Positions 1-8,812 of a DNA stretch of 64,000 nt are shown piece after piece. The translations under genes and the position numbers were made by a program. The stretch comes from Biformimicrobium ophioploci (GTDB lineage Bacteria > Pseudomonadota > Gammaproteobacteria > Pseudomonadales > Cellvibrionaceae): contig NZ_BSYJ01000004.1 of the NCBI RefSeq assembly GCF_030270605.1, forward strand, positions 372,001-436,000. The letters are read 5' to 3'. The notes beneath the pieces are model-generated. The model made no database searches. It worked only from the letters and a program-made list of their open reading frames with translations, and had not been told where the DNA came from. Numbering within the stretch: the first letter of the stretch is position 1; each line of letters opens with the position of its first letter.

Positions 1-1161
1 CAGGCTACGCTCGCGCGCGCCGTAGCGGGAGGCGGCGAGGTTGTTGCTGAGCTTGTTGTCGTGGGTGATGCTGGCACGCAGGCCGATTTCCGGCAGTGCG
101 CCGGCGGTAAAGGATGCGGTGATCACGCCGGCGTAGTAATCCGCGAGCATGGCCTGTGCGGCGACGGTCGGGTGGATACCATCGGCGGAAATCAGCTTGC
201 TCGGGTCGTCCATCGGCATGCCGGCACCGTACTGGGAGTTGTTGCAGGCGCCGCTGTAGCAGCTCTGTGACTGGTCCAGCGGAATACCGGCGCCCGGTAC
301 CTGCAGGTCTGTGGCAAAGCCGAACAGGCCGGGGTTCTGTGCGGCAATCTGGGTAATGCCGCGCATATCCATCAGCAGGACGCCGTCGATGTCCTTGGCC
401 AGGCTTATCAGGTTGTTGTTGTAGGTTTCTGCGGCCACGTTGGCCAGGTCAATCGCGTCCTGGCCGCCGGCTGCGGCTGCCGGGCTGCTGCCCACCAGCG
501 GTACCGTAGACAGCACTACGTATTTGGCGCCGGCGTCAGACAGGGCGCCGGCGGCCTGGGACAGCATGGTGGAGGTAGTCAGCATCAGGTTCTGGGTGTC
601 TGCCAGTACCTGGTTGAATACTGCCGGGAACTGGGTCGGGTCGGTAATGGCGCCCAGCGCTGCAGCGGCGCCCTGTACGGCAGCAAACACGTCATTGCCG
701 CCGCCGTTGATGTAGTACAGGGCATCGGCATTGATGCTGCCGCCACTCAGTTCGAGGAAGCCCTGGCCACTCAGGTGCGGCTGGCCGCCCGGTAACAGTG
801 ACGAGTACTGGCTGAAGTAGTCGCTGTCCACACCCGGGTGCAGTGCCATAAAGGCATCGCGGCCAATGATGCTGGTGAGGACGTCCGCCGAGCGGGCGCC
901 GCCCATGGCCCAGTTGGTGCCGTTTTCGATTAGTGAAGGTGCCAGGGTGTCGAGACCCAGCTGGTTGGCCAGCTGGTTGATGGCGATATCCTCGCGCTGG
1001 CCGCTCTCGGTGGCAACGGACAGGTTGCCGGCATCGGTGAGGCTGTCGCCGAAGGCGTAGATGCCGGAATAGGGGGTATCGTCGCCGGCCAGGCTGCTGC
1101 TGGCATAGGTCGCGCCGGTGGTTGCAAGGGCAATGGCCAGGGCCAGATTGCGGGTGCGCAT
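1..1161 (-). CDS. GDSL/SGNH esterase, probable autotransporter (3' end outside window)
   Basis: Reading leftward from an ATG at 1161, the frame stays open for 387 codons to the window edge, so the C-terminus is missing. A signal peptide (about residues 1-25) is followed by the SGNH block I motif FGDSLTDAGN (37-46, nucleophile Ser40), the GGGND motif (153-157) and DGIHPT (327-332, catalytic Asp327 and His330). The full catalytic set is therefore present. Sequence after residue 345 (TASFTAGALPEIG and on) looks like the start of an outer-membrane barrel, as in EstA-type esterase autotransporters. The expected role is hydrolysis of short-chain esters or lipids at the cell surface. The catalytic family is clear; the autotransporter part is inferred because the barrel runs off the window. 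Confidence 0.85.
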   Translation of the reverse strand, partial: MRTRNLALAIALATTGATYASSSLAGDDTPYSGIYAFGDSLTDAGNLSVATESGQREDIAINQLANQLGLDTLAPSLIENGTNWAMGGARSADVLTSIIGRDAFMALHPGVDSDYFSQYSSLLPGGQPHLSGQGFLELSGGSINADALYYINGGGNDVFAAVQGAAAALGAITDPTQFPAVFNQVLADTQNLMLTTSTMLSQAAGALSDAGAKYVVLSTVPLVGSSPAAAAGGQDAIDLANVAAETYNNNLISLAKDIDGVLLMDMRGITQIAAQNPGLFGFATDLQVPGAGIPLDQSQSCYSGACNNSQYGAGMPMDDPSKLISADGIHPTVAAQAMLADYYAGVITASFTAGALPEIGLRASITHDNKLSNNLAASRYGARERSL

Positions 1162-1427
1162 GTTGATGTCTCCGGGTTGTCGGTCGCAACCGCAGACTTG
1201 CGGCAGGACCATATCGTTATTCTTCTTTCGATTCGTCCGATTCGTCTCTCAGTACCGCATTGCGACGATTTTGCGTCGCAAGCCCCATGAATACACTAAT
1301 TCTGCGCGAATTTCACTGTTTGCTGTGTCCATCCCGGGGGGCCGAACCGCTCACGGGATGAACGGCTGGCCCTTGCCCGTGGCGCGCTGTTAGACTCGAG
1401 GGCTTTGCTGGTAAAGGGAAAACAGAT
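1162..1427. other. Divergent intergenic region with a hairpin
   Basis: This spacer separates the leftward esterase from the rightward symporter and should hold both promoters. A perfect 8-bp inverted repeat, TTGCGACG/CGTCGCAA, lies at 1260-1281 with a 6-nt loop. An 8-bp direct repeat GATTCGTC occurs just before it (about 1230-1246). No convincing -35/-10 pair could be picked by eye. Confidence 0.4.
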
Positions 1428-2834
1428 ATGGAGTTCTTCCATCGGATCGAGGCGGCGCTGGCCGCGTTCGCATCGTTTGTATGGGGTACACCGCTACTGG
1501 TGCTGCTGGTGGGCGGTGGCCTGTACCTGCTGCTGTACTCGCGCCTCAAGCCTTACCGCCACATGGGCCACGCGGTCGCGATCCTGCGTGGCCGCTACGA
1601 CGACCAGCGCGATCCGGGCCAGATTTCCCATTCGCGCGCACTTTCCACTGCGCTGTCAGGCACCCTGGGCCTGGGTAATATCTCCGGTGTGGCCATCGCC
1701 ATTGCCGTGGGTGGCCCGGGCGCGATCTTCTGGATGTGGATCACGGCCATCGTCGGCGTGGCGACCAAATTTTATACAGCCTCCCTGGCCGTGATGTTCC
1801 GCGGCAAAGACAGTGCCGGCGAGCTGCAGGGCGGTCCCATGTATGTAATCCGCGAGGGCCTGGGCAAGCGCTGGATGCCGCTGGCGGTGCTGTTCTGCGT
1901 GGCCGGTTTGTGCGGCAACCTGCCGGTATTCCAGGCCAATCAGACCGTGCAGCTGCTGCGCGAATCCTTTGCCGTACCCATGGGGCTGGTCGGCGAGGGC
2001 GGCAGCCTCGGCTTCGACTTTATTGTGGGATGCCTGATTGCGGCGGCTACAGCCATCGTGATTATCGGGCGCATCCAGCGCATCAGTGCCCTGGCGATCC
2101 GCCTGGTGCCGGGTATGGTGCTGTTTTACCTGGGGATTGCGGTATATGTCATCGCTACACACTTCGAGCAGGTGCCGGCAGCGTTCGCGCTGATCTTCAC
2201 CGATGCCTTTACCGGTGCGGCGGTCGCCGGTGGTGCCCTGGGGCATGTGATCAAGACCGGTGTCAGCCGCGGTGCCTTCTCCAACGAGGCGGGCATCGGA
2301 ACCGAGTCCATGGCCCACGGTGCGGCCAAGACCCGCGAGCCCATCCGCGAGGGCGTGGTGGCAATGATCGGCCCGGTGGTGGACACCCTGATTGTGTGCA
2401 CCTGCACGGCGCTGCTGATCATCCTCACCGGCGTCTGGCAGGGCGGTGCCGAGGTGCAGGGCATCACCATGACGGCCACGGCATTCGAGCAGGTATTCCC
2501 CGGTGTTGGTCGCTGGCTGCTGTTGTTCATGGTGGTACCGCTGGCCTTCACCACCATCGTTGCCAACTGGTATTACAGTGGCAAGTGCCTGAGCTTCCTC
2601 GCCGGTGCGCACACCCAGAAGTACTACACCCCGGTGTATATCGCGCTGGTGGTGATCGGTGCAGTGGCATCCATGGATGCGGTCAACAACATCATTATTG
2701 GCATGTACGCGATCATGGCGATCCCCACCATGGTCAGCACACTGATGCTGGCGCCGAAAGTGAATGCCGCGGCGCACGATTACTTCACGGCCCAGGCGCA
2801 CGAAAGCCAGCCGGAAGCCTCGAAAACCGCCTGA
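1428..2834 (+). CDS. Sodium:alanine/glycine symporter, AGCS family
   Basis: 468 residues, the usual length for this family, with about ten hydrophobic segments. The family stretch GTLGLGNISGVAIAIAVGGP (about 78-97) and GVSRGAFSNEAGIGTESMAH (about 278-297) are both clear AGCS signatures. The protein should sit in the inner membrane and import a small neutral amino acid (alanine or glycine) with Na+. The ATG at 1428 follows a purine-rich AAGGGAAAA ribosome-binding site. It is transcribed alone, diverging from the esterase. Substrate cannot be fixed from sequence. Confidence 0.92.
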   Translation: MEFFHRIEAALAAFASFVWGTPLLVLLVGGGLYLLLYSRLKPYRHMGHAVAILRGRYDDQRDPGQISHSRALSTALSGTLGLGNISGVAIAIAVGGPGAIFWMWITAIVGVATKFYTASLAVMFRGKDSAGELQGGPMYVIREGLGKRWMPLAVLFCVAGLCGNLPVFQANQTVQLLRESFAVPMGLVGEGGSLGFDFIVGCLIAAATAIVIIGRIQRISALAIRLVPGMVLFYLGIAVYVIATHFEQVPAAFALIFTDAFTGAAVAGGALGHVIKTGVSRGAFSNEAGIGTESMAHGAAKTREPIREGVVAMIGPVVDTLIVCTCTALLIILTGVWQGGAEVQGITMTATAFEQVFPGVGRWLLLFMVVPLAFTTIVANWYYSGKCLSFLAGAHTQKYYTPVYIALVVIGAVASMDAVNNIIIGMYAIMAIPTMVSTLMLAPKVNAAAHDYFTAQAHESQPEASKTA

Positions 2835-3017
2835 TGCGCAAAGCGGATGTCGGGTGCCTCTTCTCTGTGGCGCCCGCCTCCGCGCGACTTGCGTCCACCC
2901 CGTCACAATTCCATTTACGCATCTGGCAGATCAGGTGTGACCGTCTAGTGTTATCCCTAGGCCGTGGCCCACGAGGCTGCGTGAGGCGCGCTACGCGCAT
3001 GAAAACGGGGTGGCACG

Positions 3018-3365
3018 ATGAAAAAAACTCGAACGCTCGGCACCAGCGGTATTGCACCGCGTGACATTACCCTGTTGCGCTCACTGGTGGCGCTGTACAA
3101 GGAGCGCCTGCGCGACAACTGGGAGTTTGTCCCGGGCGAGGCGGATGTGCAGTTGCAGGATGCGGAGGAGCGCAGTGCAGGGGCGGGGCCGTTCCGCATT
3201 GTGCTGACCTCTCGCACCGATACCCTGGGCCTGTGGGTGCTGCGCCGGCCGGTAAAGGCGCCGCTGTTGCTTACCATGCTGAATCGCATCAGTGTCAGGT
3301 TGGACAGTTTGCCGGCCCGCTATCGCCGCGAGCCGGTTGCCCCGGCAGTGCCGAACCAGGCCTGA
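3018..3365 (+). CDS. Conserved hypothetical protein, 115 aa
   Basis: A small, arginine-rich soluble protein starting MKKTRTLGTSGIAP, with no signal peptide or membrane segment. The middle is a mixed region (FRIVLTSRTDTLGLWVLRRP) and the end is proline-rich. I do not recognise a family. It stands alone between the AGCS symporter and a hydrolase-like gene, with more than 180 nt on each side. Codon use resembles its neighbours and no long frame on the other strand competes convincingly, so it is probably real. Confidence 0.55.
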   Translation: MKKTRTLGTSGIAPRDITLLRSLVALYKERLRDNWEFVPGEADVQLQDAEERSAGAGPFRIVLTSRTDTLGLWVLRRPVKAPLLLTMLNRISVRLDSLPARYRREPVAPAVPNQA

Positions 3366-3597
3366 CCGGCTTCACACTTTACCCTTCCAGCACGTCGTAC
3401 CGGTCCCAGCAAGCACTGCCAGGCTGGTACGCTCTTCCTATTTTCCCGTTCAGGTGATAGTTTTGAATGCTTGCACGGGCGGTTCTTTGTGCGAACAGAA
3501 TTCCCGGGCGCGTCCCTGTCCTGTCCCCGCCCGGGGAAACCATAAAAACAAATAATCGCGTACTCAACGCGAGGTCCCGGCATATTGGGGGATATCC

Positions 3598-4467
3598 ATG
3601 CAAGATATCGTATTGCTGGCTGTACACGGAATGGGTCCGACCTCGGACAATTTTGCCGAGCCGGCTTTTTCTGCACTGCGCAAAGCCATGGGCGATGCCT
3701 TCAGTGGTGTGCACACCGCATCCGTCTACTACCAGCCTATCCTGAACGAAAACCAGGAGCGCCTTTTCGATGCCATGAAAAAGCGTGAACTGGACTGTCA
3801 TCGCGCGCGCAAGTTCCTGCTGCAGGGGCTGTCCACCGGCAGTTGCCTGAACCGCAATATCGAAGAGAAAGGCGGGGTTTACCAGCAGGCACAGGAGCTG
3901 CTGTACAGCACGCTGGACACACTGTTCGAAACCTATGGCGACCTGCCGGTGGTCCTGCTCAGCCACTCCAGTGGCTGCGACCTGGTTTCCAACTATATCT
4001 GGGACGCACAGAAGCCGGGTTGTAACCATGGTGTCTGGCGCGACGGTGGCCCCGGGAATGTGCACAAGGGTTCGAAAAAGGACCTGTTCCTGCGCCTCAA
4101 GACCCTGCGCCACTGGTATACCCTCGGCGCCAACAAGCCGCTGCATACCGCTGGTATGAGTCGAGACCAGATCCAGTCGGTCAAGACCAGCACCTGCGGC
4201 TACAACTTCCGCTGGAAGAACTTCTACCACCCGAACGACATCTTTGCCTGGCCGCTAAAGCCGCTGAGCCCCTCCTACAACCAGAGCGTCTACAAGGACC
4301 TCGAGACCGTCACCCTGGACCAGTGGACCGAGTCCGACGCCGCCTGGCAGCTGGGGGTGCACAACAGCTACTGGACCAGTGAGACCGTCCTGCAGTCCCT
4401 GCTCGAGGATATTGCAGTGCTGCGCGGCGGCTCCCGCGTGGAACTGGCCCGGGCACAGGCGGTGTGA
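3598..4467 (+). CDS. Alpha/beta-hydrolase-like protein of unknown substrate
   Basis: 289 residues without a signal peptide. The start reads as a first beta strand followed by an oxyanion-type HGMG (10-13). SHSSG at 122-126 fits a nucleophile elbow with Ser124 as the probable nucleophile. It deviates from strict GxSxG because residue 122 is Ser. The C-terminal half is rich in Trp, Tyr and His and has several candidate catalytic His residues. The ATG is preceded by TTGGGGGATATCC, a good ribosome-binding site. The fold is inferred; no enzyme name is justified, and no neighbour suggests a pathway. Confidence 0.6.
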   Translation: MQDIVLLAVHGMGPTSDNFAEPAFSALRKAMGDAFSGVHTASVYYQPILNENQERLFDAMKKRELDCHRARKFLLQGLSTGSCLNRNIEEKGGVYQQAQELLYSTLDTLFETYGDLPVVLLSHSSGCDLVSNYIWDAQKPGCNHGVWRDGGPGNVHKGSKKDLFLRLKTLRHWYTLGANKPLHTAGMSRDQIQSVKTSTCGYNFRWKNFYHPNDIFAWPLKPLSPSYNQSVYKDLETVTLDQWTESDAAWQLGVHNSYWTSETVLQSLLEDIAVLRGGSRVELARAQAV

Positions 4468-4491
4468 CGGGCAGCAGGGCTTGGATCGGGG

Positions 4492-4497
4492 TATAAT
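4492..4497 (+). promoter_or_regulatory. Possible -10 box upstream of gloC
   Basis: A perfect TATAAT hexamer lies 33 nt before the gloC start, a sensible place for a sigma-70 -10 element. No good -35 hexamer sits 16-18 nt upstream, so this rests on one box. Confidence 0.35.
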
Positions 4498-4530
4498 CCG
4501 TGGCTTTCCTGCCTGAACCCGAGGTTATCC

Positions 4531-5181
4531 ATGGCCCTGCAATTCCACTCCGTTCCCGTTACTCCGTTCCAGCAGAACTGTACCCTGCTGTGGTGCGATG
4601 TTTCCGGCAAGGCCGCGGTTGTGGATCCGGGTGGCGATATCGAGCGCATCCTTGCCGCCGTCAGTGAGCGCGGTATTGAACTGGAAAAGATTCTCCTTAC
4701 CCACGGCCACCTGGACCATGTCGGTGGTACTGCGGCGCTGGTCAAGCAGCTGTCGCTGCCGATCGAGGGCCCGCACCAGGAAGACGCTTTCTGGATCGAG
4801 CAACTGCCCACCCAGGCGCAGATGTTCGGTTTTCCCGCCGTTGAGGTGTTCACCCCGGGCCGTTGGCTGCAGGGTGGCGACAGTGTTACCGTGGGCGAGG
4901 AAACGCTGGAAGTGCTGCATTGTCCCGGGCATACCCCGGGCCACGTGGTGTTTTTCCACCGGGAAAGCAACCTGGCGCTGGTGGGTGATGTGCTGTTTGC
5001 CGGCTCCATCGGCCGCACGGACTTCCCCCGTGGTGACCACGATACGCTGGTGGCTTCCATTCGCGAAAAACTCTGGCCGCTCGGCGACGAGGTGCGCTTT
5101 ATTCCGGGCCACGGACCCATGTCCACGTTTGGGCATGAACGCGCCAGTAATCCTTTTGTTGCCGACAAGAGATTCGGATAA
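4531..5181 (+). CDS. gloC: Hydroxyacylglutathione hydrolase GloC-type (YcbL), MBL fold
   Basis: 216 residues, matching E. coli YcbL/GloC in length and closely along its whole sequence from memory (VDPGGD, LLTHGHLDHVGG, CPGHTPGHVVFF, FIPGHGP). The metal motif HxHxDH is at 58-63 (His58, His60, Asp62, His63), with further ligands in CPGHTPGH, GDVLF and FIPGHGP. The enzyme is a cytosolic type II glyoxalase that hydrolyses S-lactoylglutathione to lactate and glutathione in methylglyoxal detoxification. It is the first gene of a co-directional run; the next gene starts 12 nt after its stop. Confidence 0.9.
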   Translation: MALQFHSVPVTPFQQNCTLLWCDVSGKAAVVDPGGDIERILAAVSERGIELEKILLTHGHLDHVGGTAALVKQLSLPIEGPHQEDAFWIEQLPTQAQMFGFPAVEVFTPGRWLQGGDSVTVGEETLEVLHCPGHTPGHVVFFHRESNLALVGDVLFAGSIGRTDFPRGDHDTLVASIREKLWPLGDEVRFIPGHGPMSTFGHERASNPFVADKRFG

Positions 5182-5193
5182 CAGGAAACATCA

Positions 5194-6021
5194 ATGAAAA
5201 ACCTGACCGGGGTATTTGCTCGCTGTTGCGCTCTGGGACTGCTGCTGGTGCTCGGCGGCTGCGCCACCATTTCTCCAGAGGAGTGCAACGAGGGGCTCTG
5301 GTACGAGCGCGGCCTGCACGATGGCAGTCGCGGTGTAACGGAAGGGCATATCTACAAAATCGCCCAGGCCTGCCAGCAGTACGGTGCCCAGGTGGATACC
5401 GAGGCCTGGCTGGCCGGGCGCGAGCAGGGCCTGGAGAGTTACTGTACCCCGGAAAATGCGTTCCGTATCGGGCGCGTTGGTGGTGCCTATCACGGCGTCT
5501 GCGCATTTTTTGGTGATGATGCATTCCTGCGCGAATTGTATCGCGGCCGCAGTTTTTACGAGCGCGAACACTACGCGCGTGATCCCTATTACGGGTACTC
5601 GCGTTATCGCGGCTACGCCGATGGCTACTGGGTTTATGACCCGTTCCTGCGCACACGGGTTTATTACTCCTATTACCCAAACACCCTCTACCGTCGCGGC
5701 GATACTGACACCGGTGCCGATGCGAACCAGGGAGCGGAGACACCGCCAACCAATCCAGGCGACGAGCCGCTGCCGGACGACGGCGAGCCGGGCACAGACC
5801 AGAGCCGCCCCTGGCCGGGTGAGCGACCAAGGCAGGAGCCGGTGCCCGAACGGAATACGGAAGTGCGCCGCAGCGGCGCGACAGGAACCCGCAGTGTTGA
5901 GCCCCGTACGTCCTCTCGCAGCAGTACCCGCTCGCGGCCGAGGATGGAACCGCGTAAGAGCGCTGCCCCTCCGCCGTCACGCCGGCGTGGTAGCAAAGAG
6001 TCCGAGTCGCAACTGCGCTAA
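5194..6021 (+). CDS. DUF2799 lipoprotein with basic C-terminal tail
   Basis: 275 residues. A lipoprotein signal ends in the lipobox LGGC (Cys23). Residues about 30-120 carry the DUF2799 pattern (ERGLHDGSRG, REQGLESYCTPENAFRIG), followed by a Tyr/Arg-rich stretch (about 125-165). The last 100 residues are low complexity: acidic/proline-rich, then very rich in Arg and Ser. It should be anchored in the outer membrane; family function is unknown. The basic tail is unusual and could bind cell wall or surface polysaccharide, but that is speculation. Confidence 0.8.
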   Translation: MKNLTGVFARCCALGLLLVLGGCATISPEECNEGLWYERGLHDGSRGVTEGHIYKIAQACQQYGAQVDTEAWLAGREQGLESYCTPENAFRIGRVGGAYHGVCAFFGDDAFLRELYRGRSFYEREHYARDPYYGYSRYRGYADGYWVYDPFLRTRVYYSYYPNTLYRRGDTDTGADANQGAETPPTNPGDEPLPDDGEPGTDQSRPWPGERPRQEPVPERNTEVRRSGATGTRSVEPRTSSRSSTRSRPRMEPRKSAAPPPSRRRGSKESESQLR

Positions 6022-6041
6022 GCAATCGAATCAGGTAAGTA

Positions 6042-6479
6042 ATGAACGACTGGAAACATCGGCCGGGACTGGAAGTTCTGCAGGCCTCCTGTGATACCTG
6101 CATGCCCGGCCACCTGGGTATCCGTATTACCGAACAGGGTGACGACTCCCTCGCTGGTAGCATGCCGGTGGACCAGCGCACACACCAACCTATGGGCATT
6201 TTGCACGGCGGCGCGAGTGTGGTGCTGGCGGAAACCCTCGGCAGTATTGCCGCCAACCTGATGGTGGACACAGAACGCTTTTACTGCGTGGGGCAGGAGA
6301 TCAATGCCAACCACCTGCGCCCGGTCATGTCCGGAGAGGTCACTGGTGTTGCCCGCGCGGTACATGTCGGCCGTCGCAGCCAGGTGTGGGAAATTCGTAT
6401 CAGCGATGCGGCCGGCAAGCTGGTTTGCATCTCGCGCCTGACCATGGCCGTGGTCGAGATTCCCCAAGCGAATCAGTAG
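6042..6479 (+). CDS. Hotdog-fold acyl-CoA thioesterase, MenI/YdiI type
   Basis: 145 residues, about the length of E. coli MenI. The signature MGILHGGASVVLAETLGS (about 50-67) contains the HGG turn and the catalytic Glu64; INANHLRP and SRLTMAVVE also match. In E. coli this enzyme hydrolyses 1,4-dihydroxy-2-naphthoyl-CoA in menaquinone synthesis and also acts on other acyl-CoAs. No menaquinone genes are near, so the substrate here is open and a housekeeping thioesterase is equally likely. It lies 20 nt after the lipoprotein gene and 6 nt before the metalloprotease gene, so co-transcription is likely. Confidence 0.85.
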   Translation: MNDWKHRPGLEVLQASCDTCMPGHLGIRITEQGDDSLAGSMPVDQRTHQPMGILHGGASVVLAETLGSIAANLMVDTERFYCVGQEINANHLRPVMSGEVTGVARAVHVGRRSQVWEIRISDAAGKLVCISRLTMAVVEIPQANQ

Positions 6480-6485
6480 CAGGTC

Positions 6486-7226
6486 ATGACAGGACTGTTC
6501 CAGGCGGAGTCCTTTGGGGCCGCACAGCGCGAATTTCATTGCGAGGACATCCGCTATCGCGTGGTGCGTTCCGCGCGACGCAAGCGCGTCGGGCTGGTAA
6601 TGACTGCCGCTGGCGTTGAAGTGCGCCTGCCCATGCGTTGCGCCGAGCGCCACGGGCATGACTTCCTGCGTGCCAACCTGGCCTGGGTCAGGCGCCAGCT
6701 GCAGCAGCGCCAGGCGCGCCAGGATGAAATCCCGCAATATCAATACCGCTTCGGAGCCCACCTGCCATGGCTTGGCGCCATGTTGCCGGTCCAGCGCGCG
6801 CCGGCAGCCAGTGCGGGTGCTATTGTTGCCGGAGATGCAATACGGGTGTACACGCGTTCACTGGCGCCGGATGCCGACCAGTTGCAGGATGCCCTCGAGC
6901 GCTTGTACAAGCGTGAAGCGCAGGCGTTGCTGGAGCAGAAATCCCGCGCCCATGCGGCGCGCATCGGCGAGCAGATTGCTTCGGTGGCGGTGCGCCGCAC
7001 GCGCAGCAAGTGGGGCCACTGCACCAGTGATCGCAGGCTGCAGTACAACTGGCTGGTATGCCAGGCACCGGAAGCGGTAGTGGATTATCTGGTGGCGCAT
7101 GAAGTCAGCCACCTGCGCCATATGAACCATAGCCCGGACTTCTGGGCACTGGTTGGTGCGCACTGCCCGGGTTACCGGGAGCTGCGCTGCTGGCTGAGAA
7201 ACAACGGCCATCGGCTGGTATTGTAA
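6486..7226 (+). CDS. YgjP/SprT-like M48-type metallopeptidase domain protein (DUF45)
   Basis: 246 residues without a signal peptide. The C-terminal third carries the zinc motif HEVSH (205-209) followed by the third-ligand segment NHSPDFW. TRSKWGHCTSDRRLQYNW upstream is the conserved region of YgjP-type proteins. The N-terminal part (about 1-130) has the basic YRVVRSARRKRVGL start usual in the family. Cellular substrates of these proteins are poorly known. The ATG lies 6 nt after the thioesterase stop, so the two are likely translated from one message. Confidence 0.85.
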   Translation: MTGLFQAESFGAAQREFHCEDIRYRVVRSARRKRVGLVMTAAGVEVRLPMRCAERHGHDFLRANLAWVRRQLQQRQARQDEIPQYQYRFGAHLPWLGAMLPVQRAPAASAGAIVAGDAIRVYTRSLAPDADQLQDALERLYKREAQALLEQKSRAHAARIGEQIASVAVRRTRSKWGHCTSDRRLQYNWLVCQAPEAVVDYLVAHEVSHLRHMNHSPDFWALVGAHCPGYRELRCWLRNNGHRLVL

Positions 7227-7273
7227 GCATTAATTTTCAGGCGCCTGTCGTGCGCCATTTCAGGAACTGAAGC

Positions 7274-7654
7274 GTGAGTAATTCGCAGGAAAATATCGAG
7301 CCACTATCCGAAGACGCAGAAGAGAACTTTGCGCGTTTTATTGCCGACGGCCTGGATAACGGCGTGGTCTTTACCCTGGAAGGGGATGAAGGTTTTGCCC
7401 TGTGCGCATCGGAGCGTTCGGACAATGCGGACGTAATGCCGTTCTGGTCGCAGCGCGCGTTTGCCGAGGCGCTGGTTGCGGATGACTGGGCGGATTACAA
7501 GGTGGTTGCCATCGACATGGAAGAGTTTGTCGATGACTGGCTCACCGGCATGCATGACGATGTCATCATGGTGGGAATCAACTGGACCGAAGACCTGGAG
7601 GGGCTGGAGGTGGAACCGCTCGACCTGCTCGAGACCATCGAAGCCAATATCTGA
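7274..7654 (+). CDS. DUF2750 domain protein
   Basis: A small acidic cytosolic protein (126 residues). It matches DUF2750 in length and pattern: an FALCASERSD strand, the conserved MPFWSQRAFAEAL helix, then DMEEFVDDWLTGM and a C-terminal DLLETI helix. This family resembles the immunity-protein-like fold, but no toxin gene is adjacent. The start GTG at 7274 reads GTGAGTAATTCG and is preceded by GGAACTGAAGC. It is probably the fifth gene of the 4.5-8.7 kb run. Function unknown. Confidence 0.75.
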   Translation: MSNSQENIEPLSEDAEENFARFIADGLDNGVVFTLEGDEGFALCASERSDNADVMPFWSQRAFAEALVADDWADYKVVAIDMEEFVDDWLTGMHDDVIMVGINWTEDLEGLEVEPLDLLETIEANI

Positions 7655-7696
7655 ACTTCCAAAACAAACAATAAATAAAAATAACCAGAACCTATT

Positions 7697-8719
7697 ATGC
7701 AGGAATCCCGTCGCGTCTGGCGTACGCAGAAAGCCGGTGCCATTCACAATCTCAAACTGGTCGAAGAAAAACTGGCTCCACTGGAAGCGGAAAAAATCCG
7801 TATCTCGGTGGCGTCGGTCGGGCTCAATTTTGCCGATATTTTTGCGCTGACCGGCCTCTATTCCGCCACCCCGGATGGCAGTTTTGTTCCCGGGCTTGAA
7901 TTTTCCGGCACCGTCAGCGCCATCGGTGACTCCGCGAATACGGATCTCAAGGTGGGGGATCGCGTATACGGTTGCATCCGTTTCGGCGGCTATGCGGATA
8001 CCGTGGATGTGCTGCCACAGCATTGCCGGAGGCTGCCGGATGGCTGGCGTTTCGCCGAGGGCGCGGCATTCCCGGTGCAGAGCCTCACGGCCTATTACGC
8101 GCTGACGGATCTCGGCGCGGTCAAACCGGGACAGTTGGTGCTGGTGCAGAGTGCTGCCGGTGGCGTCGGCCTGCAGGCCATGCGTATGCTGCGTGAAATG
8201 GGCGCTGTGCCGATCGGCACGGTCAGTTCGGAGAGCAAGAAAGCTTTCCTGCAGGGCCTGGGCTTCGAGGAAGTCATTGTGCGCGACCGCGACTTTGCGT
8301 CGCAGCTCAAGGCACAGCTCGGCGGCCGCCCGATGCACGCGGTGCTGGACGGTATTGGCGGTGCGGTGCAGAAGGCCTCGTTTGATGCGCTGGCGCCGAC
8401 AGGGCGGCTGGTGGTGTTTGGCGCGGCGGAATTTACCCCGGGTGATAAACCCAGCTGGCTGAAGGCGGCGTGGTTGTACCTGAAGCGGCCGCGTTACGAT
8501 GTGATGGGCATGATCAGCGATAACAAGTCGGTACTGGCTTTCAACCTGATCTGGCTGTGGCAGGAGCAGGCACTGTTCGACAGCTTGTTGGAAGGCTGTG
8601 CTGGGATGGGGCTGCCCGCGCCGCACGTCGGGCACGAGTTCCCGTTTGAGCAGGCGCACGAGGCGATTGAGTGTCTGCGCAGCGGCGGGTCTGTGGGGAA
8701 GGTGGTGTTAAATCTATAA
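7697..8719 (+). CDS. Zinc-free MDR oxidoreductase (quinone oxidoreductase/VAT-1 type)
   Basis: 340 residues. An N-terminal GroES-like domain (FVPGLEFSGTV at about 64-74) is followed by a Rossmann domain with AAGGVG at 153-158, a typical NAD(P)H site. The zinc-ligand cysteines of true alcohol dehydrogenases are absent, so this belongs to the zinc-free quinone oxidoreductase branch; the YLKRPRYDVMGMISDNKS stretch recalls VAT-1 relatives. It probably reduces a quinone or enone with NADPH. It ends just 2 nt before the first GGGGTCAGAG palindrome, which may protect or end the transcript. Confidence 0.85.
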   Translation: MQESRRVWRTQKAGAIHNLKLVEEKLAPLEAEKIRISVASVGLNFADIFALTGLYSATPDGSFVPGLEFSGTVSAIGDSANTDLKVGDRVYGCIRFGGYADTVDVLPQHCRRLPDGWRFAEGAAFPVQSLTAYYALTDLGAVKPGQLVLVQSAAGGVGLQAMRMLREMGAVPIGTVSSESKKAFLQGLGFEEVIVRDRDFASQLKAQLGGRPMHAVLDGIGGAVQKASFDALAPTGRLVVFGAAEFTPGDKPSWLKAAWLYLKRPRYDVMGMISDNKSVLAFNLIWLWQEQALFDSLLEGCAGMGLPAPHVGHEFPFEQAHEAIECLRSGGSVGKVVLNL

Positions 8720-8721
8720 CT

Positions 8722-8812
8722 GGGGTCAGAGTGTTCACTCTGACCCCACCCATCTGATTTCCGGGGTCAGAGTTTTTACTCTGACCCCATTCATCGTTTT
8801 GACTCTGACCCC
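8722..8812. repeat. GGGGTCAGAG palindromic repeat cluster A (two hairpins plus a half-site)
   Basis: Two perfect palindromes occupy 8722-8747 and 8763-8788, each with arms GGGGTCAGAG/CTCTGACCCC. A single right arm follows at 8803-8812. They lie between convergent genes, and the half-site lies inside the end of mnmH: the stop codon at 8791-8793 and the last codons (GSESKR) are repeat sequence. This REP-like family is often linked to RAYT (IS200-like) transposases, but none is in this window. A second cluster is at 25457-25617. Confidence 0.9.

Noticed and set aside
1656-2906. 416-codon open frame opposite the AGCS symporter gene
   Set aside because: Shadow of the transporter; rich in His, Gln and Arg, with no recognisable domain or ribosome-binding site.
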